Source of the DNA: Deltaproteobacteria bacterium
GTDB taxonomy: Bacteria > Desulfobacterota > Desulfobacteria > Desulfobacterales > JAHEIW01
Reading direction: 5' to 3'
DNA length: 60,032 bases
NCBI GenBank assembly: GCA_024639185.1
Contig: JAHEIW010000010.1
Location: forward strand, 1 to 60,032
Shown here one piece after another: positions 26,918 through 35,424 of this stretch. Both the position numbers and the translations under genes were made by a program. Position 1 is the stretch's first letter; the number at the start of each line of letters is the position of its first letter. Under the pieces are notes generated by a model. That model worked only from the letters and a program-made list of their open reading frames with translations. It was not told the origin of the DNA and ran no database searches.

Positions 26918-27010
26918 CTCCAACAACACACAACTTTGAAAAGGCCAAAATTCTTGTGATCTCCGTTTGATATATGTAAAATTGCCAAAGCTGGGTTATT
27001 CTCATATCAG
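26918..27010. repeat. 93-nt structured element, copy A
   Basis: About 75% identical, without gaps, to 28142-28234. The arms CAACTTTG (26931-26938) and CAAAGCTG (about 26985-26992) can pair. In copy B the equivalent arms are CAACTATC and GATAGTTG, so pairing is kept by paired changes. The conserved centre reads CCAAAATTC.TGTGAT and CGTTTGATATAT. It lies downstream of the ExeA-like gene and before a small RRSGxDRR gene. It may be a structured RNA, a regulatory leader or a small mobile repeat. Confidence 0.5.
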
Positions 27011-27157
27011 TAATACTCTAATAATTAATTTTCATTCAGAGACTTCCATCAATTTTTATTGAATTTCAAAAGAAGATGTTCTATGATTCCTTATACTTTC
27101 TATTTTTGTCTTGTGAAGTAGAAATTAAGCAATGACTACATTTTGAGGTTGCTTAAA

Positions 27158-27376
27158 ATGGAAGAAGAAAAGATTTCAAAAAATGCAAGAATAAGTGATC
27201 CTTATGTTGATCGTCGCTCTGGAGAAGATAGACGGCAGGTCTATGACGCAGATTATTTTCAAAATGGTGGAAAGGAAAGAAGAAGTGGTAAAGAGCGAAG
27301 GCGACAAGATGAAAGACGGAAGGATTGTATAAGAGTAAGCGAATGGTCAAGTATCTGTTCTACTGATAATGACTGA
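27158..27376 (+). CDS. Small Arg-rich protein with RRSGxDRR motifs
   Basis: A 72-residue soluble, very basic protein. Two similar motifs are present: DRRSGEDRRQ at about residue 18 and KERRSGKERRRQDERR at about 38. No enzyme family is recognised. The ATG at 27158 starts MEEEKISKN; an in-frame TTG at 27143 is a weaker choice. A second protein with the same RRSGKDRR motif lies at 27716, and a PilZ protein at 29024. Short RRxGxDRR proteins often occur beside or within PilZ and signalling proteins in Desulfobacterota, but the function is unknown. Confidence 0.6.
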   Translation: MEEEKISKNARISDPYVDRRSGEDRRQVYDADYFQNGGKERRSGKERRRQDERRKDCIRVSEWSSICSTDND

Positions 27377-27715
27377 TTTGTGAAATATCCAAAATTCACT
27401 AAGCACAATTTTGATAAATCAGTTATTTTCAAGTAAAGATGCTCTCAAAAACATTCAAAAAAAGCCTGCTTGATTCCAATTTGGTATAAATTCAAAAAAT
27501 TTAAAGATTTATTATAAAAGAAATAAGTCTATAAATCTTTATAACTATTATTAATTTATATTGAAACTTTAATTCTCTCCTGTTAGCTTTCCACTGATTA
27601 GACCACTTTTGAATTGGTTTTAGTTTTCAGGCCGAATGGGGATCCTCAAAAATGGTATGAATCGTTTTTATCCCCCCCACTTAATTTGAAGCATCCATTT
27701 CTTTGATTGCGAACA
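27377..27715. other. AT-rich gap without a gene
   Basis: These 339 bases are strongly AT-rich and contain no open frame with a credible start or family. Nothing beyond homopolymer runs was seen. Confidence 0.5.
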
Positions 27716-28030
27716 ATGAATAAATGCCCAAGATGTAAATTACCGCAGAAAGGAAAACATAGATGCCAATATTGTGGCCATGTTTTTGAAAGGAAAAATA
27801 AGAAGCCTATCAAATCATTCAGAAACAAGTTGGAAGATATTATTAGTGCGTTTAGAAATGACAAGATGTTTGCAAATAAGAAGGCAAAAATGGCAGATCA
27901 CGGCGGAACCCGTACAGGATCTGATAGGCGAAAATATAAATATATGCATTTTTCTCCAGAAAGAAGATCGGGTAAAGACCGCAGAAAAAGGGTTGATCGT
28001 AAGGGCCAAGCAGCAAGAAACAGACTATAA
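27716..28030 (+). CDS. Zinc-ribbon protein with C-terminal RRSGKDRR motif
   Basis: A 104-residue basic protein. The N-terminus is a four-cysteine zinc ribbon (CPRCKLPQKGKHRCQYCGHVF, split here as CPRC and CQYCGH). The C-terminal region has SDRRKYKYMHFSPERRSGKD and continues RRKRVDRK. The ATG at 27716 (MNKCPRC) is preferred to an in-frame TTG at 27707. The shared RRSGxDRR element links it to the gene at 27158. Together they look like a small local family that binds nucleic acid or a signalling nucleotide, which is inference from charge and motif only. Confidence 0.6.
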   Translation: MNKCPRCKLPQKGKHRCQYCGHVFERKNKKPIKSFRNKLEDIISAFRNDKMFANKKAKMADHGGTRTGSDRRKYKYMHFSPERRSGKDRRKRVDRKGQAARNRL

Positions 28031-28141
28031 AAGCTCAGATTTAATCTAATTGAGGGAGAACCATTCCCCAGAAAACATAAGGGCATATTCAGAAAACAAT
28101 CTTAGATCCCATATATTTCTGAAGGCTACATAAAACGGTTG

Positions 28142-28234
28142 CTCCAACAAAGTGCAACTATCAGAAGGCCCAAATTCATGTGATACACGTTTGATATATA
28201 TAAAAATGCGATAGTTGGGTTTCTCTCAATAAAT
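28142..28234. repeat. 93-nt structured element, copy B
   Basis: Second copy of the element at 26918-27010. Arms CAACTATC (28155-28162) and GATAGTTG (about 28210-28217) pair perfectly over 8 bases. Two of these pairs differ from copy A by compensating changes on both sides. It follows the zinc-ribbon gene. The rest of the 602-base gap (28031-28632) is AT-rich with no gene seen. Confidence 0.5.
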
Positions 28235-28632
28235 CGCAGGTTCACCAATATTTGGTTTTTGGCAAGACATCTCAAGTTTAGTTTGGCAAAATTTCAGCCG
28301 ATTCAGATCCAATCTGCAAAATCTAAATATTTCAAATAAAGTCAGCAAATCCAAGAAATTTTCAGTCCTACCAAATTCTATTGCTCATGCATTGAATAAT
28401 CCTACAATAGTTGCATAAATATTTAAAAAATAAAATTATACAATACTGTTTGAAAAAATATACACCACATGTATATATTTTCATAAAATAATTCTTAATT
28501 TTTTATATAAAATATTATAACATATTAAATTTATTTATAATTAATCTATTCTATAAATGCGCACGATTTTTGCTACAAATCAAATGAGAAAATTAGATGT
28601 ATTTGTGCAACAATGCAATTGCAAGAATACAA

Positions 28633-28701
28633 ATGGATTCTCAAGACATTATCGGTATAATTGTTTCTGTCACGGCAATCGTTATAGTGCTCTACTTCTA
28701 A
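28633..28701 (+). CDS. Possible 22-residue membrane peptide
   Basis: An ATG-to-TAA frame coding MDSQDIIGIIVSVTAIVIVL plus YF. The peptide is one hydrophobic helix with a short acidic N-terminus, the usual look of small single-pass membrane peptides. The ribosome site is weak (AAGAATACAA). It is followed 118 bases later by a similar small peptide. It could be a small membrane regulator or toxin-like peptide, or chance. No family is recognised. Confidence 0.35.
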   Translation: MDSQDIIGIIVSVTAIVIVLYF

Positions 28702-28819
28702 AATGATAAATCCTATTTAAATCAATAAACATTTTTGGAGTTACGGCCCAGCCCCATTTCAGTACTTCAGAATAGATCTTAGTCTATCTTTAAGTCTACC
28801 TGACAGGAAATTGAAAATC

Positions 28820-28924
28820 ATGGAGATAATTCGCTATGCATTAGAAATAATCCTTGCACTCGCTATAACGGCCGTTTTTCTTTTATTGGTAAAAAATGAC
28901 TTGAAAGAAACTTTAAAAAATTGA
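28820..28924 (+). CDS. Possible 34-residue membrane peptide
   Basis: An ATG-to-TGA frame preceded by an AGGAAA site. It codes MEIIRYALEIILALAITAVF followed by LLLVKNDLKETLKN. A single strong membrane helix is followed by a charged, probably cytoplasmic, tail. It runs in the same direction as the 22-residue peptide upstream and the PilZ gene downstream. The amphipathic charge pattern and ribosome site favour a real gene. Function is unknown. Confidence 0.45.
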   Translation: MEIIRYALEIILALAITAVFLLLVKNDLKETLKN

Positions 28925-29023
28925 GATTTAAAATTCAGAGCGGTAATAAGGAAAAATCAAAGTTTAGACTGAAATAAAAAAATAAAATTAATTTTCAACA
29001 CCTATCAGGATGCAGGGTCCTAA

Positions 29024-29608
29024 GTGATTCTGCTTTTCTTTTGTTTGGCCATACCAAATACTGATGATGAAATCTTGTTTAAACCTTTTTGCAATATTTC
29101 CAACATATTTAAAAAGTTGAAATCCCAAAAACACTGCGTTACTCAGATGGTTTCTGAAAAATTGGCAAAATCCATATATTCTCAATGGGAATATCATATG
29201 AAATCAGCTGCTATTAATGGTTTTGGCGAGAAAATAACTTTTGATAAGACCGGGAAAAATTCTAAAAAAAATGATTATGTTGAACCAAAGGAATTAAGAA
29301 AAAATCCAAGAAAAATCGCTTCAAAACCAATACATTTTGCACTTCAAAATAAATCCAAGTACTATAAAGGCATAATTAAAAATCTAAGTCAGGGTGGAGC
29401 TTTCATTGAAACCAAGGCTAAATTTTCAAAACAGATCAAAATAAAACTTGTTGTGCTAGGGGCGAACAAATATATCCTGATAAAATGCAAGACTATACAT
29501 TTCAACCAAACAGGCTTCGGTGTAAAATTTATAAATATTTTGAAAATTAAAAAATTCTCTGAAACTAAAAAATATAGTCCCCAAATTACTATATTAAAAA
29601 AAGTATAA
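29024..29608 (+). CDS. PilZ-domain protein
   Basis: The C-terminal half is a PilZ domain, the cyclic-di-GMP receptor fold: an Arg-rich lead (LRKNPRKIASKPIHFALQNK), then GIIKNLSQGGAFIET, which fits the family D/NxSxxG element, and a final GFGVKFINI. The N-terminal 90 residues are not recognised. The longest frame starts with a GTG at 29024; internal ATGs at 29147 and 29198 are alternatives, so the true N-terminus is uncertain. It sits near two RRSGxDRR genes in an AT-rich block, so c-di-GMP signalling is a plausible theme. It ends in TAA. Confidence 0.7.
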   Translation: MILLFFCLAIPNTDDEILFKPFCNISNIFKKLKSQKHCVTQMVSEKLAKSIYSQWEYHMKSAAINGFGEKITFDKTGKNSKKNDYVEPKELRKNPRKIASKPIHFALQNKSKYYKGIIKNLSQGGAFIETKAKFSKQIKIKLVVLGANKYILIKCKTIHFNQTGFGVKFINILKIKKFSETKKYSPQITILKKV

Positions 29609-29707
29609 TACTCTAAAACTGTTTATATCTCCATATCAGTACTTTTGGATCTCCAAAATTCTTGTGCTATTCGATTTTAATCACAAATCAGGAGGGTAAG
29701 TCTGAGT

Positions 29708-30076
29708 CTATCTTTTGCTGCTCTTCTTTGAGCTCTCAACATCGCCTGTACCCTTATAGATATCAATTATTCGTTTCGCTTTCGATATCCTTTCAATATA
29801 CTGAGGTTCCTCTGATTTAAGGCCCTTCAGCAGGATGGGGATTTCAACTATCTGCCTCTTCAAATCTTTGAGTTTCTCCTTCGCTTGTTCAAGCTGTTCG
29901 GAAGAAATTTCTCCCAGCGCCATTTTACCAAAAAGACTCGGCAGATTGTTCTCAATTTGAATCCGTTTTGCTTTTAATTGATTCAGCTTGGCTTCCTTCG
30001 AGATCATGATTTCTCGAATATCGGCAAGGTATTGTTCACATGATTTACGCTCTCTCTGAGCTGCTTTGACGTCCAT
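29708..30076 (-). CDS. Coiled-coil protein of unknown function
   Basis: A 122-residue, highly charged, mostly helical protein. Heptad-like Leu/Ile spacing runs through two segments, about 5-45 and 60-85 (SSEQLEQAKEKLKDLKRQI), which suggests a coiled coil. There is no signal peptide or membrane segment. It is transcribed against its neighbours at the end of the AT-rich block, with only an A-rich weak ribosome site. No family is recognised. Confidence 0.55.
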   Translation of the reverse strand: MDVKAAQRERKSCEQYLADIREIMISKEAKLNQLKAKRIQIENNLPSLFGKMALGEISSEQLEQAKEKLKDLKRQIVEIPILLKGLKSEEPQYIERISKAKRIIDIYKGTGDVESSKKSSKR

Positions 30077-30156
30077 AATTTTTCTTTTTTTACAGATTGG
30101 TGTTTTTATTCACCCCTCAAATATCGCCCCTGATCTGCTAAGCTTAATGGAGAGAA

Positions 30157-30312
30157 TTATTCTTCAATTAACAATTTTCCGATAAGAACTTCTGGCCCTC
30201 TTAGTTCGGTTTTGTAGCCATCATTTGTTCGCTCTTTATAGAGTTTGTTAATAATCTTTACCAGTGAAACCGCATTTTTCATTAAAACAAGGGGAGGTTT
30301 ACTATTTAGCAT
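30157..30312 (-). CDS. Possible 51-residue protein
   Basis: A minus-strand frame from an ATG at 30312 to TAA at 30157. It codes a basic peptide whose core reads NAVSLVKIINKLYKERTNDG. An internal ATG at 30282 is another possible start. There is no clear ribosome site and no known family. It lies 80 bases upstream of the coiled-coil gene on the same strand. It may be a real small gene or a remnant. The rest of the 500-base gap 30077-30576 shows nothing else. Confidence 0.25.
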   Translation of the reverse strand: MLNSKPPLVLMKNAVSLVKIINKLYKERTNDGYKTELRGPEVLIGKLLIEE

Positions 30313-30576
30313 AATAACACGGGTTTAAAACACAGTCAAAAGCGATAAAAATGTCTTATCCATATCGTATTCCATATCCATCTATTAATTTAGGCAATTC
30401 CCTTTTTGCCACTTCATCTGCCGATTTTCGTCAACTATAAATTCATAAAAACCGACATATTAGATAACTCACTGTAATTTATTTATAAACTAACATCAGT
30501 GTGACTGGCCTAATATTTGCTGTGAATAAGCAACAGTCCGGGGAAAAATTGCCACCAAAAGAACAAGGGGGATACA

Positions 30577-30969
30577 ATGCAAGTTGCTCAAAGCAAAAAT
30601 AGTGGTAAAAAGAAAACTGTTTTATTTGTAGATGATGAGCAAATAGTATTGGATGTTGGATCTTTGATGTTGCAGAAATTGGGTTATAATGTGCTTGCAG
30701 TTAGGAATGGGAATAGAGCTATGGACATTCTGAAAGAAAACAAAGTTGCTTTTGTTTTATTGGATATGCTGATGCCGGGTATCAATGGGTTTCAAATTTA
30801 TCACAGGTTAAAAAAGATCCAGCCGAATGTAAAAATTATCCTTACAAGCGGATATGCAGTATGTCAATCCGAGGAACGATCAGAAAGCATTGGATTCGAT
30901 GGTTTTATACAAAAACCATTTAATTTAGAACAGCTATCAGAAAAAATAAATAGTATTAAAGCAAATTAA
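30577..30969 (+). CDS. Stand-alone response regulator receiver protein
   Basis: A 130-residue CheY-like receiver with no output domain. VLFVDDEQIVLDVGSLML holds the acidic pair, VLLDMLMPGINGF the phospho-accepting Asp (about 67), ILTSGYA the conserved Thr/Ser, and IQKPFN the conserved Lys. A GGGGG site precedes the ATG at 30577. Its kinase and target are not in the window. It may be a phosphate shuttle or act by protein contact. It sits at the edge of the AT-rich block. Confidence 0.88.
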   Translation: MQVAQSKNSGKKKTVLFVDDEQIVLDVGSLMLQKLGYNVLAVRNGNRAMDILKENKVAFVLLDMLMPGINGFQIYHRLKKIQPNVKIILTSGYAVCQSEERSESIGFDGFIQKPFNLEQLSEKINSIKAN

Positions 30970-31003
30970 TAATCATTTCGAATAATGATCGATTATCACC
31001 AAG

Positions 31004-33448
31004 CTACATCCGCACCCGTTCGCTTTTGGGATCATAGGGCGGCTCCAGATGAATTTTTATTGGGACCATTTTGCTTTCAACATTGATTTCAAAGGTTCCG
31101 GAAGTAATCCATTCATCCGTAATACCACCGGCTTTTTTTAGGTAACACATGCCGATGGCACCATTGAGCACATGCGAATAGGAGCCGTGGGTGTTTTCAC
31201 TGACCAGCTCTCCGTTGCGGTAAATCGGCTCATCATGATAAACCAGCGGCTCTGGGTCTTCCAGAGTGAATATGACCAGCTTGCGCTCCAGAGGGCTTTT
31301 AAGCTGTTCGGCCAGAGCGTCACGGCCGATGAAGTTTTTTTTGTTCATTTTAACGCAAAATCCCAGTCCCGCCTCAAAAGGGCTGTCGTCCGGTGTAATG
31401 TCGGCGCCCCAGTGCTTGTATCCTTTTTCAAGACGCAGCGAGTCGAGCGCATGCAATCCCACCAGTTTGAGATCGAATTTCTCGCCGGCTTCCATCAGGG
31501 CATCAAACACATTGGTTGAAAACTCTGTTGGGATGTATAGCTCCCATCCCAGCTCACCGACAAACGACATTCGCACCGCCAGTGGACGCGCATCAGCCAC
31601 GTCGATTTTCTGGGCGGTGGCAAAAGGAAAGGCCTTGTTGGATAGATCGGCATCGGTCAGCTCTGCCAGCAGGTCTCTGGCTTTGGGCCCCATAACCGCC
31701 AGCATCGTGTAGCCGGAGGTCACCTCGGTCAAAACCGCGTGGGCATCCTCATCGATGTGGCGCTGGATCCGGTCAAAATCCCGCGGTCCGGTTGCCCCCG
31801 GTGAGACGATAAAATATTTATCCGCTGCCAGACGGGTCACCGTAATATCGGCTTCGATACCGCCCCTTTCATTTAGCATCTGGGTATAGACGACTTTGCC
31901 AACCGGCACATCCACATCGTTGGCGCACAGGTTCTGCAGCAACTGCATGGCATCGCGGCCCTGGAGTAGAAAGTTGGCCATGGACGACAGGTCGTAAACG
32001 CCGACATTTTCGCGGATGGCCATGTGCTCGGCGGCCGAGTATTCAAACCAGTTCTGGCGCCCCCAGGCGTACTCATATTCGGCTTTGACGCCTTCGGGTG
32101 CAAACCAGTTGGCCCGCTCCCAGCCGGCGACCACCCCGAAGCAAGCGCCCCGGGCGGCCAGGCGGTCGTGAAAGGGGGTGCAGCGGACATTACGGGAAGT
32201 TTTGGGCTGTTTGTACGGCCAGTGGTCGGCATACAGATTGCCGACTGCCTCGGTGGTGCGGTTATACAAATACCGATGATTAGCCTGCCAGGGATAAAAA
32301 CGCCGGATATCAACCGATGACAGATCCTCCTCCGGATAGCCCTGCACGATCCATTGCGCCAGAGCACGTCCGGCACCGCCGGCGCTGGTGATACCCACTG
32401 AATTCATCCCGGCGGCCACAAAAAAGTTTTTCACGCCAGGGGCCTCCCCGAGCATATAAGCGGTATCCGGTGTGAAGCTTTCCGGCACGGTGGTCAAGCT
32501 GTTGATTTCAGCATCCTCAAATGCGGGCACGCGCTTGATGGCATTATTCATGAATATCTCGCATTGGTCCCAGTCCTCCTGCAGCTGGGTGTATGCAAAA
32601 TCATCCGGGATTCCCTCCATACCCCAGGGTTTGGCCTCGGGTTCGAATCCGCCCATGAGCAAACCGCCCATTTCTTCTTTGATATAAATATAGCCGTCCA
32701 TATCGCGCAGATAGGGCATGCCTTTATAGGTGCCTTCAATCGGATTGGTGGCCAGGTGCATATGCTCGGCTGCAAATAATGGTATACTGACGCCGACAAT
32801 TTTGCCGACCTCCCGGGCCCACATACCGGCACAATTGACCAGATATTCACAGGCGATGTCACCTTGATCGGTGCTGACACCGGCAATGGCACTTTTTTTA
32901 AGATGAATGTCGGTCACCTTGACCTGTTCAATCAAATTGGCCCCGCCCAAGCGGGCACCCTTGGCCAGTGCCTGAGTCGTGTCCTCCGGATTCGCGAAGC
33001 CGTCATTGGGCTGAAACCAGGCCGCCACAAGATCATCGGTGTGCAGGAGCGGAAACAGCTTTTTGGCTTCTTCCAGACCGATTTCTTCCATCTCGATGCC
33101 AAACGCGTGCGCCATAGCCATCGAACGCGTAAATTCACTTTTGCGCGCTTCGGTCTGGGCGACACGAATGGATCCCGGGCGCTGGTAGCCGGTGGGCTGC
33201 CCGGTCTCTTCCTCCAGACGTGAATACAAATCGGCTCCGTATACGGCCAGCTTGGTCAAGGCACTGGTCGACCACAACTGCCCCATCAAACCCGCAGCCG
33301 CCCAGGAAGTGCCGGATGCAATCGTTTTACGCTCCAGCAGCACCACATCTTTCCAGCCAAGCTTGCATAGATGGTAGGCAACACTGCAGCCAACAATACC
33401 GCCGCCGATAATAACGACCTGGGACTGGGTGGGTATTTTTGCGGGCAT
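31004..33448 (-). CDS. Dimethylglycine/sarcosine dehydrogenase-like flavoprotein (second copy)
   Basis: An 814-residue FAD plus GcvT protein of the same layout as 14293-16710. The FAD fold motif is VVIIGGGIVGCSVAYHLCKL at about 11-30. FVAAGMNSVGITSAGGAGRA closes the flavin site. The tetrahydrofolate-binding GcvT part follows from about 430 (MSFVGELGWELYIP, LDSLRLEKGYKHWG). The covalent-FAD histidine motif of DMGDH reads GTSWAAAGL, so this His is also missing. It is well diverged from the first copy and probably differs in substrate (sarcosine versus dimethylglycine, or another N-methyl amine). An AAGGAGG site precedes the ATG. No ETF genes are next to it. Confidence 0.88.
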   Translation of the reverse strand: MPAKIPTQSQVVIIGGGIVGCSVAYHLCKLGWKDVVLLERKTIASGTSWAAAGLMGQLWSTSALTKLAVYGADLYSRLEEETGQPTGYQRPGSIRVAQTEARKSEFTRSMAMAHAFGIEMEEIGLEEAKKLFPLLHTDDLVAAWFQPNDGFANPEDTTQALAKGARLGGANLIEQVKVTDIHLKKSAIAGVSTDQGDIACEYLVNCAGMWAREVGKIVGVSIPLFAAEHMHLATNPIEGTYKGMPYLRDMDGYIYIKEEMGGLLMGGFEPEAKPWGMEGIPDDFAYTQLQEDWDQCEIFMNNAIKRVPAFEDAEINSLTTVPESFTPDTAYMLGEAPGVKNFFVAAGMNSVGITSAGGAGRALAQWIVQGYPEEDLSSVDIRRFYPWQANHRYLYNRTTEAVGNLYADHWPYKQPKTSRNVRCTPFHDRLAARGACFGVVAGWERANWFAPEGVKAEYEYAWGRQNWFEYSAAEHMAIRENVGVYDLSSMANFLLQGRDAMQLLQNLCANDVDVPVGKVVYTQMLNERGGIEADITVTRLAADKYFIVSPGATGPRDFDRIQRHIDEDAHAVLTEVTSGYTMLAVMGPKARDLLAELTDADLSNKAFPFATAQKIDVADARPLAVRMSFVGELGWELYIPTEFSTNVFDALMEAGEKFDLKLVGLHALDSLRLEKGYKHWGADITPDDSPFEAGLGFCVKMNKKNFIGRDALAEQLKSPLERKLVIFTLEDPEPLVYHDEPIYRNGELVSENTHGSYSHVLNGAIGMCYLKKAGGITDEWITSGTFEINVESKMVPIKIHLEPPYDPKSERVRM

Positions 33449-33516
33449 AACAACCTCCTTTTTTTCTTTTGTATCGTGTCGTGTCCAGTCAGTAATTTAC
33501 AAAAACGGAATTATTT

Positions 33517-33657
33517 CAGGTTTCAGGTGCCAGCAATCAGAGGACAGAGAACAGAGAACAGAAGACAGATCGAGTCGCTTTTTTGCAGTTATTTCATCTG
33601 TCTTCAGTCGTCTGACCTCTGTCTTCTGAAAAAAAGAGGCCTGACACCCGACACCTA
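33517..33657. repeat. Palindromic short-repeat array (GAGGACAGAGAACAGA type)
   Basis: Purine units GAGGACAGAGAACAGAGAAC (33540-33559) face pyrimidine units CTGACCTCTGTCTTCTG (33611-33627). The array is flanked by TTTCAGGTGCCAG and CCTGACACCCGACACCT. It is the same family as the array at 2078-2220, and the CTGACACCTG boxes recur at 44447-44632. It fills the 305-base gap between the acyl-CoA synthetase and the flavoprotein; no gene is present. Confidence 0.7.
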
Positions 33658-33753
33658 AAATATGATCGTATTTAGTATTTTACGTGCGAATATATCACTT
33701 GGGATTATGCATACCATCCTTACTTTGACTTGCCAATATCAAATGGTGCTCAA

Positions 33754-35400
33754 TTAGGTTTCCCCATTCGAATGGGTTTTCTTGGTGTGCATTTTACGCA
33801 ATTCGTGCTTAAGAATCTTGCCGGTTTTGGTCATCGGCATTTGACGGATGAATTCAACTTCCCGCGGATAGGCATGGGCCTCAAGTTGAGATTTGACATG
33901 CAACTGGATGCTTTCCTGTAGGACCGTATCCGGCTCGAATCCCTTTTTGAGAACAATATAGGCCTTAACGATCTCTCCTCTGATGTCATCGGGGACGCCG
34001 ATGACACCCACTAGCTTTACGGCCGCATGTTTCATCAGGCAATCTTCGACCTCACCGGGACCGATGCGGTAGCCGCCACTTTCAATCAGATCATCCTGGC
34101 GACCCGTAAACCAGAAGTACCCGTTTTCATCCTTGACGCCGTAATCACCGGTGCGCATCCATTCACCGCTAAATTTTTTACGGGTGGCCTGTGGATCGCC
34201 CCAATATCCAAGAAACATGACTGGATCCGGACATCGAACGGCAATCTCACCGAGTTCTCCTGCTTTGGCGATATCGCCGTCGGCGGTGATGATGTCAACC
34301 TGGTGCCCGGGAACTGCTTTGCCGATGGCCCCCGGGACCACATCCATCACTTCTGAACAAAACCCGATGACATAATCGCATTCGGTTTGACCATATTGCT
34401 CGTTTAATTCAACGCCCAACGCCCTGCGGCTCCATTGATAAAGCTCCGCTCCCAATGTTTCCCCTCCGGCGGTGATGGATCGCAAATGCAGATCATGCTT
34501 TTCTTTAGGGTTTTGCACGGCGTGCATCATGAGTCGCAGAACCGTGGGAACTGCCATCATATTTCTGACACCGTATTTTGCCATCAGGAAAAAGGCTTCA
34601 TCAGGATCAAATTTTTGGGCTCTGTATGCCAGGACCGGATAACCGTGGTGCAGGGTTGGAAACAAGGTATCGTATGAGCCGCCGATATAGGCCCAATCGA
34701 GCGGCGTCCATACCAGATCGCCTTTTTGAGGAAAGAGATTATGATAGAATTCAAAACCGGGAAGAATCCCCAACAGAATGCGATGCGCATGCAGCGTGCC
34801 CTTAGGGGGGCCTGTCGTACCGGAAGTGTAAATGATCAAGGCCGGATCATCAGCGCGCGTTCGCACCGGCTGAAAATCAGAGCGGCCTTTTCGGACGCAC
34901 TGCCAGAAATCCTTAACGCCCGGCTGTCCGTCAGAATCAACCACCAAAATGAGCTGCAGCGCAGGCAAACGCTCTATGATTTCCAGAACCTTTGCGAAAT
35001 TGGCACTATCGGTGATCACCGCTTTGGCGCTACTGTTAGCGAGTCGGTATTCAATGGCCAGCGAACCGAAAAGGGTCAGCAGAGGCAAGGCAATGCCTCC
35101 CAGCTTGTAGATGGCAATATGAGAGAGTAACGTTTCCGGACATTGCGGCAACAGTATGCCGACCCGATCCCCTTTTTCAATGCCATGGGCCCTGAGTGCA
35201 TTCGCTAACCGATTCGATTGTGTTTTCAAATCCCCAAAGGTGTAGCGCTGCTCTTTTCCGTCCGATGCTAAATAAATAAGGGCCAGGCGGTCCTTTTCAC
35301 CTGCCCATTTATCACAGACATCGACACCGACATTATAGTACGCAGGAATGTTCCACGAAAACTGATCAACAATTTCGGCATAAGTTCTGCCTGCCAGCAT
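33754..35400 (-). CDS. AMP-dependent acyl-CoA synthetase (medium-chain / ACSM-like)
   Basis: A 548-residue adenylate-forming ligase that activates a carboxylic acid to its CoA ester using ATP. Core motifs are the P-loop YTSGTTGPPKG, the adenine-binding ELNEQYGQTE, the hinge region FTGRQDDLIESGGYRIGP and the catalytic Lys in MTKTGKILK. The N-terminus (YYNVGVDVCDKWA) resembles ACSM/acetyl-CoA-synthetase-like enzymes. It is followed, in operon order, after an enoyl-CoA hydratase (24 bases upstream on the same strand). The pair could activate and hydrate a short acid or a betaine such as carnitine or crotonobetaine (inference). Confidence 0.88.
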   Translation of the reverse strand: MLAGRTYAEIVDQFSWNIPAYYNVGVDVCDKWAGEKDRLALIYLASDGKEQRYTFGDLKTQSNRLANALRAHGIEKGDRVGILLPQCPETLLSHIAIYKLGGIALPLLTLFGSLAIEYRLANSSAKAVITDSANFAKVLEIIERLPALQLILVVDSDGQPGVKDFWQCVRKGRSDFQPVRTRADDPALIIYTSGTTGPPKGTLHAHRILLGILPGFEFYHNLFPQKGDLVWTPLDWAYIGGSYDTLFPTLHHGYPVLAYRAQKFDPDEAFFLMAKYGVRNMMAVPTVLRLMMHAVQNPKEKHDLHLRSITAGGETLGAELYQWSRRALGVELNEQYGQTECDYVIGFCSEVMDVVPGAIGKAVPGHQVDIITADGDIAKAGELGEIAVRCPDPVMFLGYWGDPQATRKKFSGEWMRTGDYGVKDENGYFWFTGRQDDLIESGGYRIGPGEVEDCLMKHAAVKLVGVIGVPDDIRGEIVKAYIVLKKGFEPDTVLQESIQLHVKSQLEAHAYPREVEFIRQMPMTKTGKILKHELRKMHTKKTHSNGET

Positions 35401-35424
35401 GGATACCTCTCTAAGGAGTCATTA

